From assembly GCA_003661015.1 (NCBI GenBank), contig QMVI01000044.1, forward strand, positions 1 through 7,791: a stretch of 7,791 bases of DNA. Direction: 5' to 3'. A program made the translations under genes and the position numbers. The stretch comes from Methanosarcinales archaeon. Its GTDB lineage: Archaea > Halobacteriota > Methanosarcinia > DSM-18856 > Methermicoccaceae. Shown here in pieces: positions 1-6,234 of the stretch; within the stretch, counting starts at the first letter, position 1; each line of letters begins with the position of its first letter. The notes under the pieces are model-generated. The model was not told the DNA's origin, searched no databases, and saw nothing but the letters and a program-made list of their open reading frames with translations.

Positions 1-966
1 CAAAAAGAATATGTATACAAAGAAGTGGATGAGCATAGAAAAAAGTTAAACGCCATCTGGGTTGCTGGGGGACCTCATCCCTCTGCACGCCCCCAAGAAG
101 TACTCGAACATTTCGATTATGTAGTTGTGGGTGAGGGAGAGAGAGTACTTCCAAAACTGATAGAAGTATTGAGGAGAGGAGAGATACCAGAGATAGAGGG
201 TGTTGGAAGAATCGAGGAGGGAGAGATGATATTCAAACCACAACGAGAGTATGTGAACATAGACGAGTATCCACCATTCTCCCAGCAAATGATGGCTCCC
301 ATCGAAATAACGAGAGGTTGCCCACACTCGTGTGGATTCTGTCAAACTCCAAGACTCTTCGGAAGAAAGATGAGACACAGAAGCATTGGAAAAATTGTGA
401 AGTATGCGAAATATAGGGATGTAAGGTTCATAAGTCCGAATGCGCTCGCATATGGCTCAGATGGTACTAAGCCAAACCTTGAGAAGGTTGAAAAGCTGTT
501 ATCATCCTTGAAAGGAAAAAGAGTTTTCTTTGGTACGTTTCCATGTGAGGTCAGACCTGAATTTGTCTCAGATTAGGCTCTCGAAATAATAGGTAGGTAC
601 TGCTATAACACCCATATCTGTATTGGTGCCCAGTCAGGAAGCGACAGAGTATTGAAAATACTTCAGAGGGGGCATGAAACTGCTGAGGTCTATAAAGCAG
701 TTGAGCTCTGTATCGAATATGGATTCAGGCCGGTCGTTGATATGATCTTTGGATTACCATTCGAGAACGAAGAAGATGAGAAAAGAAGCTTGGACATGGT
801 TAGATGGATAACAAACAAAGGAGGATTGATAAGGGCACACAAATTCATGCCCCTCCCCGGAACCCCACTCGAACATTATCCTCCCTCGTAGATTAGTGAC
901 CGAGTAAAGAAAATCCTTGGAAAACTTGCATTGAAGGGGAAGGTCAGGGGCAGATGGGAATTATAA
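1..966 (+). CDS. B12-binding domain/radical SAM protein, MJ_1487-like (TIGR04013-type); 5' partial, two in-frame TAG codons
   Basis: The gene enters from the left edge, so its start and the first part of its cobalamin-binding domain are missing. Visible residues 1-75 look like the end of a Rossmann-like B12-binding domain (VAGGPHPSARPEEV-like segment, then FDYVVVGEGE). A radical SAM core follows, with the cluster motif CPHSCGFC (CxxxCxxC, bases 319-342), which binds the [4Fe-4S] cluster that cleaves S-adenosylmethionine. Typical later core segments are GAQSGSDRVLKILQRGHE and GFRPVVDMIFGLPFEN, then PLPGTPLEHYPP. The reading frame is interrupted only by TAG at 574-576 and 889-891 (visible codons 192 and 297) and ends at TAA 964-966. 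Family-like sequence continues directly after each TAG, so I annotate one gene with TAG read as an amino acid, probably pyrrolysine. The substrate is unknown. The 3' end converges on the DUF192 gene 11 bases away. A decayed pseudogene is less likely because there are no frameshifts and no internal TAA or TGA. Confidence 0.85.
574..576 (+). other. In-frame TAG, probable pyrrolysine codon (1 of 2 in the left radical SAM gene)
   Basis: The codon follows VRPEFVSD and precedes ALEIIGRYCYNTHICIGAQS. The downstream part holds the conserved GxQSGSDRVL segment of the radical SAM barrel, so a protein ending here would lack the second half of the catalytic core. The position is probably at the start of a surface helix, where a varied residue would be tolerated. 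That the codon is read through is well supported. That the residue is pyrrolysine is inferred from archaeal precedent. Confidence 0.8.
889..891 (+). other. In-frame TAG, probable pyrrolysine codon (2 of 2 in the left radical SAM gene)
   Basis: The codon follows GTPLEHYPPS and precedes ISDRVKKILGKLALKGKVRG, a 24-residue tail ending RGRWEL before a TAA stop. A basic helical tail ending in a G-x-W-type segment after the PGTP loop is what I recall for this family, so the tail looks genuine. This site is weaker than the first because only a short tail lies beyond it, and termination here might leave a nearly complete enzyme. Confidence 0.7.
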
Positions 967-977
967 CCCGAAGTTGT

Positions 978-1304
978 TTAGCTCTGTATCTCCAAAACAT
1001 CTCCAATTTTCACATTTCTGAGGGTACCTTCTCTCAATTCCAAAGCCCACCTTGTTCCTGAAACTTTCACTATGTCCCTCCATGGACGAAGTGTTTTTAT
1101 ATCCAATACTTTATATCCATCATCCAGTAATATGAGGTCTATAGAAAACCTCATAAAGAACATATGGATTGTGTATTCTTTAGATGGGTCAAGAGGTATC
1201 AGGAGGCCATACTTTGGTGAGCGAAACATGAGACCCAGTGCTTTGGATATCCATGATGTTGCAACAACAAGTGGCACAACTTCACCATTAGTTTTTAATA
1301 GCAT
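978..1304 (-). CDS. DUF192 family protein
   Basis: This is a protein of about 108 residues matching the DUF192 fold: VATSWISKALGLMFR near the N-terminus, then YTIHMFFMRFSIDLILLDDG, the counterpart of the usual W/FMxxxxIxLDxxFLD motif, then an ALELREGTLRNVKIGDVLEI tail. The molecular function of the family is not established. I chose ATG 1304 (MLLKTNGEVV...) because it resembles the N-terminus I recall for compact archaeal members such as PH1112, and because a TATA-like element sits about 27 bases upstream, as expected for a leaderless archaeal transcript. A longer reading from TTG 1358 adds 18 mainly hydrophobic residues (FSSITFILLLVLVLDM) and would make a membrane-anchored form. It has no ribosome-binding site and would abut the divergent aIF1 start, so I favour the shorter form. 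The stop is TAA. Confidence 0.8.
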   Translation of the reverse strand: MLLKTNGEVVPLVVATSWISKALGLMFRSPKYGLLIPLDPSKEYTIHMFFMRFSIDLILLDDGYKVLDIKTLRPWRDIVKVSGTRWALELREGTLRNVKIGDVLEIQS

Positions 1305-1327
1305 ATCTAATACCAAAACTAATAATA

Positions 1328-1336
1328 GTATAAAAG
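1328..1336. promoter_or_regulatory. TATA-like element centred between two divergent genes
   Basis: The element GTATAAAAG lies at the midpoint of the 54-base gap between ATG 1304 (minus strand) and ATG 1359 (plus strand), about 27 bases from each start. Read on the minus strand it is CTTTTATAC. Both distances suit an archaeal TATA box serving a leaderless or nearly leaderless transcript. A second A/T-rich TATA candidate for aIF1 lies at 1292-1300 (TTTTTAATA) and would give a leader containing the GGAGGAG at 1341-1347. Confidence 0.45.
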
Positions 1337-1340
1337 TGAT

Positions 1341-1347
1341 GGAGGAG
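1341..1347 (+). promoter_or_regulatory. Ribosome-binding site of the aIF1 gene
   Basis: GGAGGAG lies 11 bases before ATG 1359. The spacing is slightly long but the match is strong. Its presence favours a leadered aIF1 transcript starting from the 1292-1300 TATA candidate rather than a leaderless one. Confidence 0.5.
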
Positions 1348-1358
1348 AAATAAAGCAA

Positions 1359-1667
1359 ATGACAGAAGAAGTATGTAAAGTATGCGGGTTACCAAAAGAG
1401 CTTTGTATTTGTGAAGAGGTGGCAAAGGAGCAGCAGAGAATAGTGATTAGGGTGAACAAGCGAAGATATGGGAAGGAAGTGACTGTCATAGAGGGAATAG
1501 ACCCACATGAAATTGACTTGCATGAACTTGCAACTCACCTCAAGTCAAGACTTGCATGTGGCGGAACTGTGAAGGACAATTCGATTGAATTACAAGGGAA
1601 TCATCTACACAAAATGAAACAACTGCTTGTGGAAAAAGGATTTTCTCCAGAACAAATAAAAATCTGA
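1359..1667 (+). CDS. Translation initiation factor aIF1 (SUI1/eIF1 family)
   Basis: This 102-residue protein has the SUI1 core: RIVIRVNKRRYGKEVTVIEG, then LATHLKSRLACGGTVKDNSIELQG and a final KMKQLLVEKGF helix. aIF1 binds the small ribosomal subunit near the P site and helps discriminate correct start codons. The N-terminus carries Cys6, Cys9, Cys16 and Cys18 in a CKVCGLPKELCIC arrangement, a probable zinc knuckle common in archaeal aIF1. Length is normal for the family. The start is ATG, preceded by GGAGGAG, and the stop is TGA. The gene is transcribed away from the DUF192 gene and runs towards the membrane-protein gene, with only two bases between their stop codons. Confidence 0.93.
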   Translation: MTEEVCKVCGLPKELCICEEVAKEQQRIVIRVNKRRYGKEVTVIEGIDPHEIDLHELATHLKSRLACGGTVKDNSIELQGNHLHKMKQLLVEKGFSPEQIKI

Positions 1668-1669
1668 TT

Positions 1670-2101
1670 TTATCTAAATTTGTAGGTTAAAAATGTGTAA
1701 ATTATGCTTGATATTACCATAGAGAGTGCAAAAAGTGAAAGAAAACTGTTTCTTGTTGTCATTGATTTATCAAGTCCATAGTTTTGAGAGAGTTCAACAT
1801 ACGAAGGGTTGTTAACGGCAACTTCATACACGACCCAGAGATATGCGAGCCCTCCATACAATAGAATGAAGAGCAATACGAGTATCAGTGTAAGAAGAGC
1901 TGCTCCCATGATGGACTCCTTGGGCTCCATTTCTCTATATCTCTGGAGAATCGTAGATGAGAGAACGAAAAGCAAAGACGATACAAAAAACAACGCAGAT
2001 GGCTGGACAGGTAACTGCTTGAACACAACAATATATTTCAGACCATACCCAATACAAAGTATTAGGAGTGCAATTATTACTATCACACCAAGGTCTCTCA
2101 A
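1670..2101 (-). CDS. Hypothetical multi-pass membrane protein
   Basis: I do not recognise this protein. It is 143 residues long with four hydrophobic segments, at about residues 4-24, 34-53, 64-90 and 119-140. A charged loop (LQRYREMEPKES) lies between helices 2 and 3 and a polar loop (NNPSYVELSQNYGLDKSMTTRN) between helices 3 and 4. No catalytic or metal-binding motif is visible. The start is unsure. The annotated TTG at 2101 has no clear ribosome-binding site, while the same frame continues upstream to about 2146 as plausible protein (IAEYWLKYKVRDI), preceded on the minus strand by GAGGGG but with ATA where ATG would be expected. The stop is TAA, convergent with aIF1. It shares a divergent promoter region with pheS. 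Confidence 0.65.
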   Translation of the reverse strand: MRDLGVIVIIALLILCIGYGLKYIVVFKQLPVQPSALFFVSSLLFVLSSTILQRYREMEPKESIMGAALLTLILVLLFILLYGGLAYLWVVYEVAVNNPSYVELSQNYGLDKSMTTRNSFLSLFALSMVISSIIYTFLTYKFR

Positions 2102-2152
2102 TATGTCTCTAACTTTATACTTGAGCCAGTACTCAGCTATGTAAATCCCCTC

Positions 2153-2166
2153 ACTCTTCTAAGAGT
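2153..2166. repeat. Perfect inverted repeat in the divergent pheS promoter region
   Basis: ACTCTT-CT-AAGAGT forms 6-base arms around a 2-base centre. It lies directly beside the A/T-rich TATA region at 2168-2182, upstream of the pheS TATA box and downstream of the TATA box reading towards the membrane-protein gene. That is a plausible site for a dimeric regulator, but it could also be chance, and no regulator is identified. Confidence 0.4.
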
Positions 2167-2167
2167 A

Positions 2168-2182
2168 CTTTTAATATTTATA
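2168..2182. promoter_or_regulatory. Probable TATA box region for pheS operon and divergent membrane-protein gene
   Basis: CTTTTAATATTTATA is the only strongly A/T-rich TATA-like stretch between the divergent genes. On the plus strand it lies about 30 bases before ATG 2207, giving a very short leader that still contains the GGTGG ribosome-binding site. On the minus strand the same stretch reads TATAAATATTAAAAG and could direct initiation near 2145-2150. Confidence 0.55.
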
Positions 2183-2197
2183 GTTGTTTTGTATAGT

Positions 2198-2202
2198 GGT
2201 GG
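2198..2202 (+). promoter_or_regulatory. Ribosome-binding site deciding the pheS start
   Basis: GGTGG lies 4 bases before ATG 2207. It favours ATG 2207 over the in-frame TTG at 2189, which would lie too close to the TATA box and has no ribosome-binding site. Confidence 0.6.
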
Positions 2203-2206
2203 AAGA

Positions 2207-3676
2207 ATGGAAGATGTGTTGTCCCCAAACGAGAAAAAGGTCTTGAAGTCTCTTTCATCTAGTGAGAAAAGGATAGAAGAGATTGCCAAAGAAACAGGTC
2301 TGTCAAAAGAGGCAACACTTCAGGCATCATATATGCTTGATGACAAGGGACTTGCAAAGGTTAAAGAAAGAAAGAGAATATTCTTTAGGCTTACAAAAGA
2401 AGGAGAGGAATATGCAAGAAAAGGATTGCCCGAACGCAGATGTTTTGAGCTGTTATACTCCAAATCAAACAAAATACCAATATCCCAAATAAAAGAGCTG
2501 TTTGGGGAGAAAGAGGGTGGGATAGCAATAGGATGGATGAAAAAGAAAGGATGGGCAAGGGTGGAGGATGGTATGCTGATTCTGCTTTCAGCTCCTTGCG
2601 GAGAGGATGAGTTTGTCCTTGAACTGCTACACAATGGACAAGGGAATGAAGAGATTCTGCACAGATTCAGAGACAGTATTGAAGAGCTGATGAGAAGGGG
2701 AATTGTCGTATCAGAAGAGACCAAGGAATTTTATGTAAGTGCTACCAAGGAAGGAATTGCACTGTCAAACAAAATCGAGCTCGAGGAGGAGATTTCACAA
2801 CTAACACCCGACATCATAAGAAGGGGTGAGTGGGAATACAAACGTTTCAGAAGATACGATATCCGCTCACACGCAAAGTCTGCAAGCATTGGTAAAATTC
2901 ATCCATACCAGAGACTCATAGAAGAAATGAGGGAGATATTTCTGAGCATGGGTTTCAAGGAGATAAAGGGCGAAATAATCCAGAGTTCATTCTGGAACTT
3001 CGATGCTCTCTTCCAGCCACAAGACCATCCTGCAAGAGAGATGCAAGACACATTCTACCTAGACTCGATGAGTGAGTTGCCAAATAGATATGAAAATGTG
3101 AAGGAGGTTCATGAAGGAAAGGTTGATTATACTGAGGGGTGGGGAGGGGTTTGGTCTGAAGAGTTCGCAAAAAGAAATGTACTGCGTACTCACACAACTG
3201 CCATAACAATCAGATATCTGGCAGAGAATCCTGAGCCACCTGTAAAGGCTTTCTGCATAGATAGAGTATATAGAAGGGAGGCAATCGACTCCACCCACAC
3301 TCCAGAATTCGAACAACTTGAAGGAGTTGTGATGGGAGAAGGGCTATCGTTAAAACATCTGTTTGGGTACCTCAAAGAGTTTTATGCAAGGATGGGATTC
3401 AAAGACATTAGATTCAGACCAGGATACTTCCCCTACACCGAGCCAAGTGTTGAGCCAGAGGTGTTTATAGAAGGGCTTGGATGGATAGAACTGGGAGGGG
3501 CAGGTATATTCAGAGAAGAGGTTACAAAACCGCTTGGGATAAAGTATCCTGTTCTTGCATGGGGACTTGGCATCAGCAGGGTTGCGATGCTAAGACTGGG
3601 ACTGGATGATTTAAGGAAGTTATATCACCCCGATATTGAATGGTTGAGGAGCGAGCCAATTTGGAGGAGGATTTGA
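2207..3676 (+). CDS. pheS: Phenylalanyl-tRNA synthetase alpha subunit (archaeal/eukaryotic type)
   Basis: This is the catalytic subunit of the alpha2-beta2 enzyme that charges tRNA-Phe with phenylalanine, using ATP, in the cytoplasm. It is 489 residues long, normal for the archaeal form. Residues 1-75 form a winged-helix-like region (VLKSLSSSEKRIEEIAKETGLSK, LTKEGEEYARKGLPER), with a second such region to about 190; these N-terminal domains are typical of archaeal/eukaryotic PheS and contact tRNA. The class II synthetase core follows: QPQDHPAREMQDTFYL at about 270, LRTHTTA at about 326, motif 2 RVYRREAIDSTHTPEFEQLE at about 353, the PGYFPYTEPS segment, and motif 3 GLGISRVAMLRLG at about 453 with the ATP-binding arginine (R458). 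The start is ATG 2207. The stop TGA is one base before the pheT start, indicating an operon with pheT and the downstream radical SAM gene. Confidence 0.97.
   Translation: MEDVLSPNEKKVLKSLSSSEKRIEEIAKETGLSKEATLQASYMLDDKGLAKVKERKRIFFRLTKEGEEYARKGLPERRCFELLYSKSNKIPISQIKELFGEKEGGIAIGWMKKKGWARVEDGMLILLSAPCGEDEFVLELLHNGQGNEEILHRFRDSIEELMRRGIVVSEETKEFYVSATKEGIALSNKIELEEEISQLTPDIIRRGEWEYKRFRRYDIRSHAKSASIGKIHPYQRLIEEMREIFLSMGFKEIKGEIIQSSFWNFDALFQPQDHPAREMQDTFYLDSMSELPNRYENVKEVHEGKVDYTEGWGGVWSEEFAKRNVLRTHTTAITIRYLAENPEPPVKAFCIDRVYRREAIDSTHTPEFEQLEGVVMGEGLSLKHLFGYLKEFYARMGFKDIRFRPGYFPYTEPSVEPEVFIEGLGWIELGGAGIFREEVTKPLGIKYPVLAWGLGISRVAMLRLGLDDLRKLYHPDIEWLRSEPIWRRI
3663..3670 (+). promoter_or_regulatory. 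Ribosome-binding site of pheT
   Basis: GGAGGAGG lies inside the last pheS codons, 7 bases before ATG 3678. It is an unusually complete match and should support equal production of the two PheRS subunits. Confidence 0.75.
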
Positions 3677-3677
3677 T

Positions 3678-5291
3678 ATGCCAGTTGTGAGAATTGAGTA
3701 CAGCGATGTCGAAGAACTCATCGGAATTGACATCAAAACATTTCTCGATAGGCTCCCCATGATTGGGGCAGACATAGAAAGAATAGAGGAAGACTATGTG
3801 GATGTGGAGTTCTTCCCAAACAGGCCTGACATGTATTCGGTAGAGGGAGTTGCAAGAGCCATGAGGGGCTTTCTTGACATAGAAACCGGTCTTCCAAAAT
3901 ATGATGTGAAGCCACCACTCATTGAAATCGTAAAGGATGAGAGTATCTTGAATATCCGTCCTTACATTGTATGCGGGGTTGTTAGAGGTGTGGAATTCAC
4001 AGACTCATCCATAAGGTCTTTGATGGAACTGCAAGAAGACCTTCACTGGGCTATTGGGAGAGATAGGAAAAAAGTTTCGATAGGCGTTCACGATCTCTCG
4101 CGGATTAAACCTCCCTTCAAATACACAACAGTGCCAGCAAATTTTGAGTTCATACCTCTCGACTTTGATGAGCCGATGTCTATAGAGAGAATCCTAAAAG
4201 AGCATCCCAAAGGTGTGAAGTATGGACACATACTCGAAGATTTTGATAGATACCCAATAATCATCGACGCTAATGGAGAGGCTCTCTCATTTCCACCCAT
4301 AATAAACGGTGTGATAACCAGAGTGACAGAAGAAAGCAAAGAATTGTTTATAGATGTTACGGGTACTGACAAATCTGTGCATACTGCCCTCAACATAATG
4401 GTGACGTCGCTTGCTGAAAGGGGAGCAACCTTAGAAGCGGTGCGTGTTGCTGAAGTTTCGGGCGATGTTATGATAACTCCTAACTTGTCCGCCAAGAAGA
4501 AAAGAATCAAGCTGGACGAAGTAAATTCTCTGATTGGGTTAAAACTTGGCGTTAAGGAGGTTGTTAAGGCTCTTGAAAGGATGAGATATGGTGTGGAAGT
4601 TGAAAAAGAAATCGTTGTGCATATTCCCCCTTACAGAGCAGACATCATGCACTCGTGGGATATCATAGAAGATGTAGCCATTGGATATGGGTACGAGAAT
4701 GTTCCATGCGAACTGCCGAATGTGTTTACCGTTGGAGAGGCTCACCCAATCTCGATTGCAAAAAAGAGAGTGAGAGAAATTATGACAGGAATGGGATTTC
4801 TCGAAGTCATGCCATTCTCGCTAACATGTGAGAAGATACACTATGAGTACATGCGAAGAAAGAGTAACGGCAGAGAGACAAAAGTACTCCATCCACTCAC
4901 CCAAGAGCATACCATGATATGCACAGATTTAATGCCCAGCTTACTGCATATACTCTCGCTAAACAAACACAGAGAGATGCCTCAGAGAATATTCTGTGTT
5001 GGTGATGTACTCATTGATGAAAAGACGATACCTCATCTCGCATTTCTCTCATGCCATGCAGAGGCAAACTTCACCGAGGCAAAATCATATGTTATTACGC
5101 TATTCAGAGAGATAGACACAGAGTTTAGTGTGGATGAAGGAACTGACCCCGCATTCATAGAAGGGAGACAGGCTGTAATAATTGTCGATGAAAAAGAAGT
5201 TGGTAGGTTTGGTGAGATTCATCCCGAAGTTCTCTCAAACTTCTCACTTGATCATCCTGCACTAGGTTTCGAGATGGAGCTCATGATATGA
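3678..5291 (+). CDS. pheT: Phenylalanyl-tRNA synthetase beta subunit (archaeal/eukaryotic type)
   Basis: This is the partner of PheS in the heterotetrameric synthetase. It is 537 residues long, matching the short archaeal/eukaryotic beta subunit and lacking the extra C-terminal RNA-binding domain of bacterial PheT (about 800 aa). The N-terminal domain holds NRPDMYSVEGVARAMRGFL (N48 onwards). A B3/B4-like region (about 110-270) is where editing of mischarged Tyr-tRNA-Phe takes place in this family. The B5-like region ends in RADIMHSWDIIEDVAIGYGY (from R320), after which comes the catalytically inactive class II-like fold, with FGEIHPEVLSNF near the C-terminus. The start is ATG with GGAGGAGG upstream. 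The stop TGA overlaps the next gene's ATG by 4 bases, a sign of translational coupling. Confidence 0.96.
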   Translation: MPVVRIEYSDVEELIGIDIKTFLDRLPMIGADIERIEEDYVDVEFFPNRPDMYSVEGVARAMRGFLDIETGLPKYDVKPPLIEIVKDESILNIRPYIVCGVVRGVEFTDSSIRSLMELQEDLHWAIGRDRKKVSIGVHDLSRIKPPFKYTTVPANFEFIPLDFDEPMSIERILKEHPKGVKYGHILEDFDRYPIIIDANGEALSFPPIINGVITRVTEESKELFIDVTGTDKSVHTALNIMVTSLAERGATLEAVRVAEVSGDVMITPNLSAKKKRIKLDEVNSLIGLKLGVKEVVKALERMRYGVEVEKEIVVHIPPYRADIMHSWDIIEDVAIGYGYENVPCELPNVFTVGEAHPISIAKKRVREIMTGMGFLEVMPFSLTCEKIHYEYMRRKSNGRETKVLHPLTQEHTMICTDLMPSLLHILSLNKHREMPQRIFCVGDVLIDEKTIPHLAFLSCHAEANFTEAKSYVITLFREIDTEFSVDEGTDPAFIEGRQAVIIVDEKEVGRFGEIHPEVLSNFSLDHPALGFEMELMI

Positions 5292-6226
5292 ATGGGCAAA
5301 TAAAAGCATTTCTCATAAGCAAAGGAAAAATCGATGTATAGGATTGCATGGACGAGATGATATCAATATCTTCCGCTGGTCCCTCTGCCGGACAGAAGTC
5401 CATATTTCTCAGATTTGGAAGAACAAGAGTCAGGTTGAGTGTGAATGATTGTGCGGAGCTTTAGCTTGTTGGTAATTCTGTGGTATTCAGAGGTGATGAG
5501 ATAGTCAAAGCAAAAGTGGAGAGAGTTGGTGCTCATTGTCCTGAGCAAGCTTACATAACTGTATCGAAGAGCTGTGTGATGGGATGTAAATTCTGTCTCC
5601 TCCCGAGGATGAGTCCCCAAAGAAGAACAATACCAGAAATAATAGACATAATCGAAAAAGCATCGGATATAAAGGCAATATCTCTCACATCTGGTGTATT
5701 GAACTCACCTGAGGAGGAGATTGAGAACATGTGCAATGTGATAAAAGCTGTCACAAATTACGGATTACCCATTGGTGTTTCTGTGTATCCTGTGGAAGGG
5801 TGTTCCACTAAACTGAAAAAGGCGGGGGCCAGTGAAGTGAAGTACGATGTGCAAACCATGAACAGGAAAATATACAGAAGAATGTGTCCAAAATCCTCAC
5901 TGGAAGAGAGACTTGAAGGGCTCAACGAAGGAGTTGAGGTTTTTGGAAAGGGCAATGTCTCCTCAAATATCATAATAGGTCTTGGAGAAAAGGATGAGGA
6001 AGTAATTTGCTGGATTGAAGAACTCTGTGAGATGGGTGTGGTACCAATCCTCAGAACACTTCAGGGAAAGGTTGCCGAAGGAAAACGACCTTCTCCTGAG
6101 AGACTGATATATCTCACAAGTGAGTTGAAGGATGCTCTCTCAAGACATGACCTCGACCCTACAAAAGCCAAAACGATGTGTCTGGCGTGTGGTGGATGTG
6201 ATTTGGTTCCTTTCTTGGACTTGTGA
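5288..6226 (+). CDS. Radical SAM protein with two in-frame TAG codons and C-terminal CxxCxxC
   Basis: This is a radical SAM enzyme of 312 residues counting two TAG-encoded residues at positions 18 and 59. ATG 5288 overlaps the pheT stop in the ATGA arrangement. The frame then runs to TGA 6224-6226, broken only by TAG at 5339 and 5462. The cluster motif CVMGCKFC (C96, C100, C103) marks the radical SAM core. Barrel segments include AISLTSGVLNSPEEEIENM, GLPIGVSVYPVEG, SEVKYDVQTMNRKIYRRMCP and SSNIIIGLGEKDEEV, giving a general resemblance to biotin synthase/lipoyl synthase-like enzymes. The C-terminus has CLACGGC (C298, C301, C304), which could hold a second iron-sulfur cluster. The substrate is unknown. 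GTG 5480 is the longest start available to standard-code callers and would lose 64 coding-like residues. The gene is probably co-transcribed with pheS and pheT, though it need not relate to them functionally. Confidence 0.88.
5339..5341 (+). other. In-frame TAG, probable pyrrolysine codon (1 of 2 in the pheT-linked radical SAM gene)
   Basis: This is codon 18 of the gene, between ISKGKIDV and DCMDEMISISSAG. If it were a stop, the ATG that overlaps pheT would encode a 17-residue peptide. The codon choice after it (AGA/AGG arginine, ATA isoleucine) resembles the neighbouring genes. Confidence 0.75.
5462..5464 (+). other. In-frame TAG, probable pyrrolysine codon (2 of 2 in the pheT-linked radical SAM gene)
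   Basis: This is codon 59, between RVRLSVNDCAEL and LVGNSVVFRGDEIVKAKVER. The segments on both sides join into one continuous beta-rich N-terminal region ahead of the radical SAM motif. No ATG lies in frame between this TAG and the cluster motif except the one inside the motif itself (M98). Confidence 0.77.
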
Positions 6227-6234
6227 GTTGGCTG

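Noticed and set aside
130..235. GAGAGA-rich stretch as a possible repeat
   Set aside because: It is explained by runs of Glu, Arg and Gly codons in the radical SAM gene, with no regular repeat unit.
1..966. Left radical SAM gene as a pseudogene, or as two separate small genes (25-576 and 652-891)
   Set aside because: Both pieces and the tail are in one frame with only TAG between them, and conserved sequence spans each TAG. The 652 start lies in the middle of a conserved radical SAM segment.
978..1358. Membrane-anchored DUF192 protein from TTG 1358
   Set aside because: There is no ribosome-binding site, it abuts the divergent aIF1 start, and ATG 1304 fits the family N-terminus and the TATA spacing better. 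It remains possible.
1660..1690. Terminator between the convergent aIF1 and membrane-protein genes
   Set aside because: Only short T runs are present and no stable hairpin is visible, so they are too weak to call.
2189..2206. pheS start at TTG 2189
   Set aside because: ATG 2207 has GGTGG 4 bases upstream. The TTG lies next to the TATA box and has no ribosome-binding site.
4088..4510. Minus-strand open frame inside pheT, and similar ones inside pheS
   Set aside because: Antisense shadows of a strongly supported synthetase gene.
5480..6226. Radical SAM gene starting at GTG 5480
   Set aside because: It would discard 64 coding-like residues in the same frame and leave a gap after pheT. ATG 5288 overlaps the pheT stop in the usual coupled arrangement.
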